A stretch of DNA of 64,000 bases from Synanceia verrucosa (lineage: Eukaryota; Chordata; Actinopteri; Perciformes; Synanceiidae), in NCBI GenBank assembly GCA_029721515.1, contig CM056570.1, forward strand, positions 199,501 to 263,500, written 5' to 3'. The notes beneath the pieces are model-generated. The model had not been told where the DNA came from and did no database searches. It saw nothing but the letters and a program-made list of their open reading frames with translations. Position numbers and translations under genes: made by a program. This document shows, piece after piece, positions 1 through 11,400 of the stretch. The first letter of the stretch is position 1. Each line of letters opens with the position of its first letter.

Positions 1-450
1 AATTTGCATTAGACCTACAAGGGAATACATAATATAAAACAGTGCCTATAGTACCCTTATATTCATAGACCTCTATAAACTCTGACTGCAAGACAGATTT
101 ATTTTCAGCCAATTTGAAGCATTATTTGATGTTTTTAAAGGGAACAGTCTCTGCTACAGCTGTGATGTTTAATTACTGGTGTTCACATCGTTTAGTGAAC
201 ATGCTGCTGAATGTGGTGTTGTGTCACTCACGACATGCTGAACAAACTTCATGAGCAGGAAGTGCATTAATGAACTGATTCTAAGGAATCAGTTCAGTCA
301 AAAGGACTGAGGTTCCCATCACTGCCTCTAGGACCCTGTTCAGTTTACAGCAGTCAGGACCAGTCTGTCCTGAGGAGGCTCCAGTGGTCTGGTTCTGTGG
401 TTTAGTCCTGGTCCAGAAGGTAGACTAGCAGATCCTTGAACTGGACTTAC
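1..450. other. btbd6 intronic sequence, no gene seen
   Basis: This stretch lies downstream (on the minus strand) of the third btbd6 coding exon and should be part of its next intron. I see no exon of btbd6 or brf1, no RNA gene and no clear transposon end. A GTAAGT donor for the btbd6 exon ends at 445-450. Confidence 0.5.
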
Positions 451-1609
451 TTCAGCAGAATGAGGAAAGCAGCCGGCTCCACATCAGGGATGTGGATCTC
501 AGACTGACCCTCAGCCAGATCTCCATAAAACATGGCTCCAAACACAGAGCTGCCCACCGCCAGGACGTACTGAAACAGAGACAGCCAATCACAGGTCTGA
601 TGACATCATGAGGCCAGAGCGGTCACATGACAGTGACGACTCACCTTATGAGCAGGAACTCTCTGAGTCTCTCCTGGAGGACCGACGAGGAAGTGAACAT
701 CAGCCATCTGCTCATTGTTGAACATCAGAGCGTTCCTGCAGGAAAATAACAACAAGGTGTTTACAGTGTTTACTCCTCAGAGAAAACCACAACAGGGTGT
801 TTACAGAGTGTTTACTCCTCAGAGAAAACCACAACAAGGTGTTTACAGAGTGTTTATTCCTCAGAGAAAACCACAACAAGGTGTTTACAGAGTGTTTACT
901 CCTCAGAGAAAACCACAACAGGGTGTTTACAGAGTGTTTACTCCTCAGAGAAAACCACAACAGGGTGTTTACAGAGTGTTTACTCCTCAGAGAAAACCAC
1001 AACAGGGTGTTTACAGAGTGTTTACTCCTCAGAGAAAACCACAACAGGGTGTTTACAGAGTGTTTACTCCTCAGAGAAAACCACAACAAGGTGTTTACAG
1101 AGTGTTTACTCCTCAGAGAAAACCACAACAGGGTGTTTACAGAGTGTTTACTCCTCAGAGAAAACCACAACAAGGTGTTTACAGAGTGTTTACTCCTCAG
1201 AGAAAACCACAACAAGGTGTTTACAGAGTGTTTACTCCTCAGAGAAAACCACAACAAGGTGTTTACAGAGGTGGACCAGAGGCAGCAGTAGTTAAACTCT
1301 ATTGACTTTATTTCCACAGGATTATGTTTTAGTTAAAATGAGACACCTATTAAATATTCATGTGCCTTTCAGTTATTATAGGAAACTATGAACTGTAAAT
1401 GTCGCGCTGCGGACCAGTCAGACTCACCTCTCTCTCAGGGTGGGCTGGACTTCCTGCCAGCTCTCTGCTTCCTCTTTGTCCTGCTGCTCATCTTCCTCCT
1501 CCGTGTTGTTTTGGGCCGGGGGCTCCGGCTCCTCAGGCTGGATGAAACTCTTCCTCACCTCCACCTCGTTACCATCAGGGAGGCTGGTGGAGAAAAGTTC
1601 AGCCGCCAT
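451..1609 (-). CDS. btbd6: BTB/POZ domain protein 6-like (5' part, three exons)
   Basis: BTBD6/BTBD3-type adaptor; the family carries an N-terminal BTB domain, a BACK region and a PHR domain and acts as a Cullin-3 substrate adaptor. Coding exons read on the minus strand are 1609-1428, 735-645 and 569-451, with GT-AG junctions and frame kept (392 coding bases). The start is the ATG at 1609-1607 in a good context, opening MAAELFSTS. An acidic linker follows, then PTLRERNALMFNNEQMADV, which opens the BTB fold, and FGAMFYGDLAEGQSEIHIP, a family hallmark. The frame ends inside a split Lys codon at a GTAAGT donor, so the rest of BTB, BACK and PHR lies beyond the left edge. BTBD6 is preferred over BTBD3 because the N terminus matches and because brf1 is next door, as in human. 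BTBD3 remains possible. Confidence 0.85.
745..1272. repeat. 42-bp minisatellite in btbd6 intron 1
   Basis: About 12 tandem copies of a 42-bp unit (core CTCAGAGAAAACCACAACA, then AGGTGTTTACAGAGTGTTTA). The array starts about 10 bases inside the intron from the acceptor of btbd6 exon 2. The unit length is a multiple of three, so both strands stay open in several frames; these frames are artefacts. The minus-strand unit contains a pyrimidine-rich TTTTCTCTGAG block that aligns with the real acceptor TTTTCCTGCAG. Confidence 0.9.
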
Positions 1610-2060
1610 CTGCTCCTCCTCCTCCTCCTCCTCTTCTTCCTCACAGAGCCAATGAAGTCACAGCCTCACAGCATGACTGCTTCCTGTCAGAAAACAGAGA
1701 TTAATCTGATGATAATCCAGATTAAAGTCCAGAAGACAAACATGATGTTCTGTTATGTTCACATCAGTCACTCATTGGTCTGTGTCTAATATCAAACAAT
1801 AATGAATTTTTACTTGTAAAAAGTAGTGATTAATCATTGCAGCTGTATACAGAACAACAATAATAATATTATCGGATTTATGACAGTTTGAGTGCATGTA
1901 TATAGACATGAGTGTCTCTGTGTGTGTGAATGATCTCTCCACATAACCTCTATCCAGGTAAAAATTATCCAGACTGTATAGTGGTGATTCATCCCATAAT
2001 GACAGATATCAACTACATCACATACATAATGTTCTGCTATGAGCCCAGTGTGAATCACAG
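1610..2060. other. btbd6 upstream sequence, no feature seen
   Basis: AT-rich sequence upstream of the btbd6 start codon, beginning with GAG-rich 5' UTR sequence on the minus strand. It is probably 5' UTR plus an intron in the 5' UTR. No brf1 exon (zinc ribbon or first cyclin repeat) could be found here on the plus strand. Confidence 0.4.
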
Positions 2061-2260
2061 CTGACTGTGTCGGACACTAACAGATCGGTTCCGTCTTCTC
2101 ACCGTTAAACCGGGTCGCAGCGCGGTGCCGTTCATTGTCTCGGACGGACAGTGTTACCGCTGAACGAAAACGATCCGACAGCAGCGGCTGTTTATATCTC
2201 CGGGCGCCATTTTAGATCCCGTTGCTGCTGCTACTTCCGCCTTCACTGAGAGGAAGAGGG
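2061..2260 (-). promoter_or_regulatory. CpG-rich candidate promoter / first non-coding exon of btbd6
   Basis: This is the only GC- and CpG-rich patch near the btbd6 start. On the minus strand it has AAAATGGCGCC (2203-2213), a YY1-like motif, an ETS-like site (acttccgcc on plus near 2232) and a GC box (gggcggg near 2259). A GGTAACA donor-like site lies near 2155. The ATG in the YY1 motif opens only a short upstream frame. Assignment to btbd6 rests on position and composition only. Confidence 0.45.
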
Positions 2261-2289
2261 CGGGAAAAATCCTGCCCTGCAGATCTGAG

Positions 2290-2715
2290 TTGATGATGAT
2301 TCTCCTCCTCTCCTCTTCTCTCCTCTCCTCTCCTCTCCTATCTTCTCCTCTCCTCTCTCCTCTCCTCTCTTCTCCTCTCCTCTCTCCTCTTCTCCTCTCT
2401 CCTCTTCTCCTCTCTCCTCTCCTCTCCTATCTTCTCCTCTCCTCTCCTATCTTCTCCTCTCCTCTCTCCTCTCCTCTCTCTTCTCTCCTCTCCTCTCTTC
2501 TCCTCTCCTCTCTCCTCTTCTCCTCTCTCCTCTTCTCTCTTCTCCTCTCTCCTCTCCTCTGTCCTATCTTCTCTCCTCTCCTCTCTTCTCCTCTCCTCTC
2601 TCCTCTTCTCTCTTCTCCTCCCCTCTCCTCTCTCCTCTTCTCTCTTCTCCTCCCCTCTCCTCTCTCCTCTCTTCTCCTCTCCTCTCTCCTCTCTTCTCCT
2701 CTCCTCCTCTCCTCT
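2290..2715. repeat. TCTCC/TCCTC pyrimidine microsatellite, left half
   Basis: Nearly pure pyrimidine tract on the plus strand built of CTCCTCTCCT and TTCTCCTCTC words. The same tract resumes at 8311, after the LINE, and there leads into the acceptor of a brf1 exon. It therefore looks like one intronic microsatellite split by the LINE. Long open frames on both strands here are low-complexity artefacts. Confidence 0.9.
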
Positions 2716-2928
2716 GTTTCCGGTTCCGGTGAGTGTGAGTGTGAGCGGTAGCGTGAGTGGTGGAAGTGTGAGTGGCGCGGAGCTTTGAATGGTTTCTGTC
2801 GCAATTCTTGGGATTTCTACTGTGCTTATTCACTTGTGCATGATCAGGTGAGGTCTTTTAATTGTTTTCTCGTTGTTTGCCGACTGTCAGAGGTTCTGTC
2901 TGCTGGTCTCTGGTCGTTTTCGGGAGGC

Positions 2929-4230
2929 ATGGCGTCCTCCGAGACGCCACCTCCGTCTATCCGGCAGGGAGTACGGATCGTCCCTCCGGATAGTTCGGTG
3001 AGTGTGGAGGAGGTTCTGCTGGCTGTGGGGGAGCAGGTCGGCCATGACCAGCTGAGCTTCGCCTCCAGGATGAACAAAGCTGTGGTAGTGTTCTTAAAAT
3101 CAGAGCCGCTGGTCTATCAGCTGATAGGAAGCGGGGTGTTCATTCGGGACCTGTATGTGCAGGTGTCCCCGCTGTCAGCTCCTTCCACGAGGATCACCGT
3201 ATCCGGGGTTCCTCCATTTATTTCTAACGAGCTGCTGGAAAACGAGCTCCGCAGATTCGGAAAGTTTGCAAGTGGTTTTAAAAATGTAAGTTTGGGATGC
3301 AAAGATCCCAAACTTAAACATGTTCAGTCCCTGAGGAGACAGGTATTCATGTTTTTAGACTCTCCTTCTCAGACCCTGGAGGTGTCATTCAGAGTCAGGC
3401 ACGGTGAGGGCTCGTACATGGTTTATGCCAGCTCAGGACAGATGAAATGTTTTGAATGCGGTGATGTCGGACACAAGCGGTTTGCGTGTCCTCACAAGCA
3501 GCAGCAGGCTGCAACCTCAGCTGGTGTGACGAGTGGCTCCGCTCCAGCGGCTGCTGCTGCGCCCGATCGGGATGCCGCGGCCGGCGAATCCGTGGCCGAA
3601 TCCAATGGTGAACCTGCTGGTGAGCCTGACGGGGAACCCGCTGGTGAGCCTGACGGGGAACCCGACGGTGAACCCGCTGGTGAGCCTGACGGGGAACCCG
3701 ACGGTGAACCTGCGGCTGCCAGCGCGGAGGCGCATCGCGGTGGTGAGAAAGGTGGGGAGGGGCGGTGCCAGACTGTGGAGCAGCAGACTGAAGCTGCTGA
3801 GAAAAATATCTGTCAGACTGAACTTCCACTGTCTGCAGCTTCCTCTGCTGCTGCTGTGTCCATCAGTCAGACAGAGGGACAGACTGTGTCTAACAGTCAG
3901 GTGTCCTGCTGTGAGGACGACATGGAGTTTGACTCAGAGTCAGATAGTGTATCTGTGGGTGAAAGCTGCAGCAGAACTACTGATCTGTATCCTCTGGAGG
4001 AAATTAACAACTTCCTGGATGAGACTTATAAAAAGTCTGTTAAAGTCACTGATTATTTTGAAGACACTGATAAATTCATCAGATCAGTGAATGCTCTGAA
4101 AAAGCTGGTTGGGTTTGACTTGTTAGATGAGAGGAAACGATTCAGACTTAAAAAGCACATTACTGTTCTGAGGAAGGAGGCGATGAGGAAAAATGTTAAA
4201 AGGTCAAGAAGATTAACTGATCATGTCTAG
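2929..4230 (+). CDS. LINE ORF1 protein with CCHC zinc knuckle
   Basis: I choose the ATG at 2929 (MASSETPPPSIRQGV) as the start; the open frame runs upstream to 2785 into probable 5' UTR. The protein is about 433 residues. An RNA-binding-like N-terminal half is followed by a CCHC knuckle (CFECGDVGHKRFACP at about 3450-3494), typical of Tx1-clade ORF1. Then comes a tandem array of GEPDGEPA-type pentapeptides (about 3602-3714) and an acidic C terminus. The stop TAG (4228-4230) overlaps the ORF2 ATG at 4223. This frame is intact although ORF2 is not. It is an RNA-binding chaperone of the element, not a host gene. Confidence 0.8.
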   Translation: MASSETPPPSIRQGVRIVPPDSSVSVEEVLLAVGEQVGHDQLSFASRMNKAVVVFLKSEPLVYQLIGSGVFIRDLYVQVSPLSAPSTRITVSGVPPFISNELLENELRRFGKFASGFKNVSLGCKDPKLKHVQSLRRQVFMFLDSPSQTLEVSFRVRHGEGSYMVYASSGQMKCFECGDVGHKRFACPHKQQQAATSAGVTSGSAPAAAAAPDRDAAAGESVAESNGEPAGEPDGEPAGEPDGEPDGEPAGEPDGEPDGEPAAASAEAHRGGEKGGEGRCQTVEQQTEAAEKNICQTELPLSAASSAAAVSISQTEGQTVSNSQVSCCEDDMEFDSESDSVSVGESCSRTTDLYPLEEINNFLDETYKKSVKVTDYFEDTDKFIRSVNALKKLVGFDLLDERKRFRLKKHITVLRKEAMRKNVKRSRRLTDHV

Positions 4231-7200
4231 TACAGTGTTTTCCCCTCTTTACTGTTCTTTTCTTGTTTCTGTTCTGTTTCTCCTCTCTAACCTTTTCATG
4301 AGGAGTCTAAAAGTGGGGTCCCTAAATATTAATGGTGGCAGAGATCGACAAAAAAGGGCTCTGATCTCTGAGGTCGCTGCTCAGAAGCAGGTGGATGTGG
4401 TTTTCCTGCAGGAGACACACACCCTCCCATCTGACGAGGTGGACTGGGGCTTATGGTGGCAGGGGTCCTGTGTCCTCAGCCATGGCACTAACGTCAGTGC
4501 AGGAGTAGCTGTGCTGTTCAGAGCTGCTGCTCAGGTGACGGTTTTATCCTCCACTGAGGTGGTGAAGGGCCGGCTGCTGATCGTCAAAGCACAAATTCAA
4601 GACTCTGTGTTATGCTTTGTGAACATTTATGCCCCAAACCAAGGAGCAGAAAGAGTAGCCTTTTTCACCCTGCTACAAAAGGAACTCTACACCTTCCAGC
4701 AGGACCAGCTAATTATTGGAGGAGATTTTAACTGCACACTGGACTTCACTGTGGACCGGACAAGTGGGGAACCCCATCCACAGTCAGCTCAGGCCTTGAA
4801 CAGAGTCATCACACACCTGGACCTTTTAGACACCTGGAGGGTTAAACATCCACACACTAGACAGTACACTTGGGTGAGGGTCACTAACAACTGGGTCAGT
4901 GCAGCGAGGTTAGACAGGATTTATATTTCAAAAACACTCAGCACTAGATTAACACAGAGCACCATTTATCCAGTAGGTTTCACTGATCACCATTTTGTCA
5001 CGATAGAGTTAGTCATCACACCGGGTGAAAGGGTCAAGTCATACTGGCTTTTTAACAACAGACTCCTGCAGGACAGACTTTTCTGCCAGTACTTTGAGGC
5101 CTTCTGGCAGCAGTGGAGGGCCAGAAAAACTGATTTTAATTCTTTAAAGCTGTGGTGGGAGATGGGGAAGGTGCAGATCCGTTGCTTCTGCCAGCAGTAC
5201 ACTTCCCACTCCACAGCTAGAGTCAAAACTGCAATACACGAGCTAGAGGCTAGAATCAGGGACACTGAGGAGGAGTTACATGGGCACCCAGATCCTGTTA
5301 GGAGTCACCAGCTGCAGGAGAAGAGGCTGGAGCTGAGCTCCTTCCTGCAGGAGAGAGTGAAGGGAGCTTTGGTCAGGTCTCGTTTCCTCCAGCTGAAGGA
5401 CATGGGCGCCCCAGCTCCTTTTTCTTCAACTTGGAGAGGACGACGGCCCAGAGGAAGCAGATGACCTGTCTTCAGCTCCCTGGTGGCAAAGTGACCACCA
5501 ACCCGGGCGAGATGAGGAACCATGCTGTGGAGTTCTACGCTGGTCTCTTCAAGGCGGAGCCATGCAGCATGGAGGGTCGCCAGGAGCTCCTGGAGGGGCT
5601 TCCTCAGCTGAGCCAGGAGGAGAAAGGGGCTCTGGATGAGGAGCTGACGCTGGAGGAGCTGACGGCAGCTGTCCACCAGATGGCAGCAGGGCGGGCCCCT
5701 GGGATCGATGGGCTTCCTGTGGACTTTTTCAAACGGTTCTGGAACACCCTTGGACCTGACCTTCACGGTGTTTTTATGGACTGTTTTAAAACTGGAGCAC
5801 TTCCTGTCTCCTGTCAAAGGGCAGTGCTTTCGCTGCTGCCCAAAAAGGAGATCTGGCTCTGCTCAAGAACTGGAGGCCTGTCTCCCTCCTCTGTGCGGAT
5901 TATAAGATCCTTTCCAGAGCCCTATCTAATAGGCTGAAGGACATACTGGAACTGATCATTCATTCAGACCAGACTTATTGTGTCCCTGACAGGACCATTA
6001 TGGACAACATCTTCTTGATGAGAGATGTTATTGATGTGTGTAGGTCTGAGAGTGTGAAAATTGGTATTGTCTCTCTGGACCAGGAGAAAGCTTTTGATAG
6101 GGTGGATCACTCCTATTTGTTTTCTGCACTTAGAGGTTTTGGTATTGGTGATGGGTTTTGTCTTGGGTTCGTTTATTGTATAGTGGCGCACAGTGTTTGG
6201 TGAAGATGGGGGCAGGGCTGAGTCGGCCGATTCCTGCACGGCGAGGGATCAGGCAGGGCTGCCCTATCTCGGGGCAGCTGTACAGCCTGGCCATAGAGCC
6301 CTTGCTGTGCAGGCTGAGGGTCGACTCAGCGGCATTTCACTGCCGGGGGTCCTGTGGCCTTGAACGTCCTCCTACTGTCTCTGCTTATGCAGATGATATT
6401 AACGTTTTTATCTCCAGTCAGGGGGCGTTCAATGTCTGCAGGACACCCTGTCACTGTATGAGAGGGCTTCTTCTGCCTGGGTGAACTGGGCTAAGAGTGA
6501 GGGTTTGTTGGTGGGGCAGTGGAGGGATCAGGCAGTGCCCAGTCTGCCAGGGGTTGGAATGGGGCAGGGAGGGGCTGAAGGTCCTGGGGGTGTTTCTGGG
6601 GTCGGAGGGCTTCCAGAAGAAGAACTGGGAGGGAGTGAAGGAGAAAGTGTGTGCCCGGTTATCGAAATGGAAATGGTTGCTACCCCAGTTGTCATATAGG
6701 GGAAGAGTCCTGGTCTCCAATAACTTGGTCGCCTCGACTCTCTGGCACAAACTGGTCGCGCTAACGCCACCTAGAGGTCTGGTGGAGGATATTCAGAGAG
6801 CCATCTTGGATTTTTACTGGTCTGGACGGCACTGGATCCGGGCAGCAGGACTTTACCTGCCTGTGGATGAAGGGGACAGGGACTGGTGGATATTCAGTCC
6901 AAAATCGCCTCCTTCAGACTCCGGACTGCTCAAAGACTGCTTTACAGCTGTGGCCCAACCTGGCTCAGCACAGCTGGAATGCTGCTGAGGAGAGCTGGAC
7001 GTTTGGAATATGATAAGCAGCTGTTCCTCCTGCAGTCTGAGGACATGGACTTTTCTGGGCTGACACCTTTTTATAGCTCTGTCCTGCAGGCTTGGCGGGT
7101 TTTAAACAGCACCAGGACCACTGAGAAGACACCAGGCATGTGGCTGTTTGAGGAACCTTTGTTTTTTAACAACTTTTTAAAGACTCAAACGCTGCAGTCT

Positions 7201-7721
7201 GCCAGCCTGAGAGCCAAACTCAGAGAGGCCGGCTGCACCAAGCTGGGCCACTTAATGAGGATGACAGCAACATCTGTGGACGCCCTGAGAGACACTAGCA
7301 GCATCACCTCTATCAGACTGATTAACAGGGTGGTGCAGGAGGTCCGTGCTGCCCTGCCGCAACACCTCAGATCCTTCGTTGAGGATCAGACTCTGTGTGA
7401 GCAGTGGAGTGGGGAGGCTGAGTACAGCTTCCCCTCTCTGGTAATCACACCAGCTGTGGGTGGGTGGCAGGAGGGAGGAGGCCAGCTGCTGTCCTTCACC
7501 ACACCACACCTGGACAAGTTTCAGACTGCAGGAAAAAGGAGCTCTATCGGACCTGTGTCAAGGTTTTGAACCTGAGGACATTAGAGAATATGAGAGAGTC
7601 GAGGTGGACTGAGTTAATTGGTCCAGGTTCTTCCCGAAAGGCAGCTGGCGGTCCCTGTACAAGCTGCCCATTGAGAAGAGGACAGCAGACCTCCAGTGGA
7701 GGGTTGTACATGGTGCAATAG
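4223..7721 (+). pseudogene. LINE ORF2 (endonuclease + reverse transcriptase), frameshifted
   Basis: The first frame (4223-5464) holds an endonuclease/exonuclease/phosphatase domain. Visible landmarks are SLNINGG, FLQETH, VNIYAPNQG, GGDFNCTLDF, ARLDRIYIS and FTDHHFV. Later pieces switch frame. About 5470-5850 carries the start of the RT domain (GRAPGIDGLPVDFFKRFW), about 6060-6200 carries LDQEKAFDRVDH, and 6158-6430 carries GIRQGCPISGQLYSLAIEPL and the catalytic YADD. The C-terminal part continues in further frames to about 7721. At least four frame changes make it inactive. Confidence 0.85.
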
Positions 7722-8310
7722 CCACAAACAGGTACAAGGCACACCTTGATCCGGAGCTGGGGAGGGGTGTGGGTTCTGTGCCCAGGTAGAAACCCTGGAG
7801 CATTTGTTTGTATTGTGTCCCAGACTGACTGCATTATTTGACCTCCTTAAAGGATGGTTCCAGGGTTTGGGGAGGGTTTTCTTTTCAGTTGTTTATATTT
7901 GGCCCAAAGTACACTGTCAAAAAGAAAACTGTACATACATTGATAAACTTCTTGTCTGGGTCTGCCAAGTTGGCCATCTGGTTGACTCGCAGAAACCAGG
8001 CACAGGGGACCGGCAGTGTGGAGGTGGTACCGGTTCTGCTGGGACTTTTAAAGACCAGACTGAGGGTAGAGCACACCTACCATCAATTGATGGACACTGT
8101 GCAGGCTTTCAGCCACAGGTGGACTGTTGGGGGGGTTCTGTGCTCTGTGGGGGAGGATGGAGGGTTGATTTTAAATTTCTGAAGGGAGAACCTCTGAGCT
8201 GAGGTTGTTTTGTTTTGTCTGTTTTGTTGTGTCTGTTTTTCAACATAGCGCGAGAAGCTGAATGGTGAGGGTGTTCCCTGTGGAACAATAAAGGGATTTT
8301 GAAAACCAAA

Positions 8311-8466
8311 CCTCTCCTCTCTCCTCTCCTCTCTCCTCTCTTCTCTCTTCTCCTCTCTCCTCTCCTCTCTTCTCCTCTTCTCTCTTCTCCTCTCTCCTCT
8401 CCTCTCTCCTCTCTTCTCCTCTCCTCTCTCCTTTTTCTCTCTCCCCCTCTCTCCTCCTCCTCCTCC
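8311..8466. repeat. TCTCC pyrimidine microsatellite, right half
   Basis: Continuation of the tract at 2290-2715 after the LINE. Its right end passes directly into CTCCTCCTCCTCCTCAG, the polypyrimidine tract and acceptor of the brf1 exon starting at 8471. Confidence 0.9.
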
Positions 8467-8470
8467 TCAG

Positions 8471-11400
8471 ACCCTTGCCTCTACATCCCTCGTTTTGCTC
8501 ACATGTTGGAGTTTGGTGTGAGGACCCATGATGTCTCCATGACGGCTCTTCGTCTGGTCCAGAGGATGAAGAGGGACTGGATGCATACAGGGAGGCGTCC
8601 GTCTGGACTCTGTGGAGCAGGTACACATGGCTGCCGTTACCATGGCAACAACCTTATAGTTACCATCAACTCAAAGCCCTGATAATGAAACTTAAACACT
8701 GTGGTGGTTACTCCTTTACTCCCCCCCATCTTGCTCCTCCTCCTGCTCCTCAGCTCTCCTGGTAGCAGCTCGGATGCATAAATTTCGTCGTACAGTGAAG
8801 GATGTGATCAGTGTGGTGAAGGTCTGCCAGACCACTCTGAGGAAGAGGTGAGAGCAGATTCAGTAGATCCCAGTAGACACAGTAGATCACAGTAGATTGT
8901 AGAAGACCACAGCAGATCACAGTAGATTGTAGTAGACCACAGTAGATCACAGTAGATTGTAGTAGACCACAGTAGATCACAGTAGATTGTAGAAGACCAC
9001 AGCAGATCACAGTAGATTGTAGTAGACCACAGTAGATCACAGTAGATTGTAGTAGACCACAGTAGATCACAGTAGATTGTAGAAGACCACAGCAGATCAC
9101 AGTAGATTGTAGTAGACCACAGTAGATCACAGTAGATTGTAGTAGACCACAGTAGATCACAGTAGATCGCAGTAGATCACAGTAGATTGTGGTAGACCAC
9201 CAGCAGATGCCAAAAGATGATCTCTCTTCCTACAGATTAACAGAGTTTGAGGACACGCCCACCAGTCAGCTGACCATTGATGAGTTCATGAAGGTGGATC
9301 TGGAGCAGGAATGTGATCCACCTTCTTTCACCGCCGCTCAGCACAAAGCCAAGATGCAGCAGGTAGATCCCCCTGCCTCTGATTGGTTGTTGACGGATCT
9401 GTTCACCACCTATCAACCGATCATCTTTACTGTCCTCTTCTTCTGCAGCTGGAACATGAGCTGGCCAGGAAGCTGGACGAGGTCGAAGGTCAGTCCTACC
9501 TCTGTTTATTTAGGACATTTCAGAGGACACTAAAGGAATCATTTAGGACACTTCAGAGGACACTAAAGGAATCATTTAGGACACTTCAGAGGGCACTAAA
9601 GGAATCATTTAGGACACTTCAGAGGACACTAAAGGAATCATTTAGGACACTTCAGAGGGCACTAAAGGAATCATTTAGGACACTTCAGAGGGCACTAAAG
9701 GAATCATTTAGGACACTTCAGAGGGCACTAAAGGAATCATTTAGGACACTTCAGAGGGCACTAAAGGAATCATTTAGGACACTTCAGAGGACACTAAAGG
9801 AATCATTTAGGACACTTCAGAGGGCACTAAAGGAATCATTTAGGACACTTCAGAGGGCACTAAAGGAATCATTTAGGACACTTCAGAGGACACTAAATGT
9901 TTCCTTTAGTGAATTTGAATGGGCTAAACCTTCTATCCTGTCAGGAGAGATCAGCTGCTACAAAGACGAGATTGAGACTGAGCTGGAGAAGAGTCGCCCT
10001 AAACTGAGAGGAATCTACGCCGCCTACACCAAAGAAATTGGTCTGTACTGGTCCTTCTTCAGCATAGTCCACTTCAACCTTAGAACATCTGAGAGCTCTC
10101 TACTTCCTGGTTTTCAGGTCCTGAGGACATCGAGACCGTGTCCTCCACCTCTGAACCTGAGATGCCCGAGGTCGAAGATGCCGAGCTCCAAGCCGTCGCC
10201 CAACACATGACCCAGAATTTCCTGTGTCATGTAATCCAAGAAGAGGAGGGGCGGGGCAAGAAGACAGATGACAGCCAGCAGGAGGTGGGGCAAGACATTG
10301 ATGGGGCAGGACATCAACGTCAGGCTGCCCCTCTGACTGCCATCCTGGGAAAGCTGCCAAGCGCCGCCAGCCTGAGCCTCCAGCAGACCTTCCAGACCTT
10401 TGACGAGTCTGAGGCCAGCGAGAAAGACGGTACGTATGACATCATGACCTTGTCACAAGCTCATGGACAGGTTGTCAGCTGAACTGACATCTGGTGTTGG
10501 CTGCGGTGGTTTTACAGATGATCAGTCAGAAGCTGGAGAGCTAGACCTGAAGGATATAGATGACCAGGAAATTGATAAGGTCAGTTAATGTGTCATTCAC
10601 TGCTGCCAGGATCAGCGACACTAATATTGCATCAGAATGTAGTCATGAATTTATTTGAGCATTGTGTTCATTCAGTGGCTTTGTATTTCCTGTCCACACT
10701 TCTTCATCTTTTCTTTGTGAAGCATTGAGTTTACGGGATGTAGTTTCTCCTTCTTGACCCTAATTTTCTGCTGCAGTACATCCTGAATGACCAGGAGGTT
10801 CAGGTGAAGACGGAGCTGTGGATGAAACAGAACGCAGAATACCTGAGAGAGCAAAAAGGTTAACAAGGATGCTTTGTCATCATCATCATCATCATCATCA
10901 TCTCTGTTATTGATTTCTGATTGGTTGTTCACAGAGAAAGAAGAGAGGATTAGGAAAGAGAAGGAGCAGGGCACATACAAAGAGAAGGTGGGTAACAGGA
11001 TTTATCATCATGGAGTCCAGGGGCTGTCCTGGACTCACTGAAGATCATGATACATGTATCGTAATGTACTAAAATGTTTTCTTCTGAAGTAGAAGTACAC
11101 AGTAAGAAGTATACAGTTGAGGTGCCTTTTCTGAGTCAGAATAGTAACTTCAATATTTTCTGTTTTTATTGTAATGTTAATCTTTGGCCATTTAGGCCCA
11201 GGCAGTTTCCTGCCTGGAAGAGTAATAATAATAATAATAATAATACATTTTATTTGGTGGCACCTTTCAGGAGGGAGGAGGGAGGAATTTCGGGAGCTGA
11301 AGTAGACTATATTGCCAAAAGTATTTGCTCACCTGCCTTAACTTGCACCTGAAATTAAGTGACATCCCATTCCTAATCCATAGGGTTCAATATGATGTCG

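Larger units (their letters stand above)
2716..8300 (+). mobile_element. Tx1-clade (L1-like) LINE, near full length, inactive
   Basis: Two-ORF non-LTR retrotransposon on the plus strand. A short 5' UTR is followed by ORF1 with a CCHC knuckle and by ORF2 with an apurinic-type endonuclease and reverse transcriptase. A short 3' UTR follows, with an AATAAA near 8287 and the end AAAACCAAA. Both ends abut the same TCTCC-rich pyrimidine tract. ORF2 is broken by several frameshifts and stops, so this copy is dead. The fused endonuclease-RT with a separate CCHC ORF1 and the endonuclease sequence point to the Tx1 group. A second diverged copy of the family lies at 27570-30600. Confidence 0.85.

Noticed and set aside
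712..1317. Long open frames on both strands (up to 201 codons)
   Set aside because: They are translations of the 42-bp minisatellite, whose length is a multiple of three, and they lie in a btbd6 intron.
2290..2833. Leu/Ser-rich and Arg/Glu-rich open frames
   Set aside because: Translations of the TCTCC microsatellite with no codon structure or homology.
3395..3829. Minus-strand frames with repeated PRQAHQRVHRR
   Set aside because: Antisense of the LINE ORF1 pentapeptide repeat.
9383..10210. 275-codon plus-strand frame FRTLQRALKESFRT...
   Set aside because: Intronic 33-bp minisatellite joined by chance to a brf1 exon frame; the real exons are 9449-9488 and 9945-10040.
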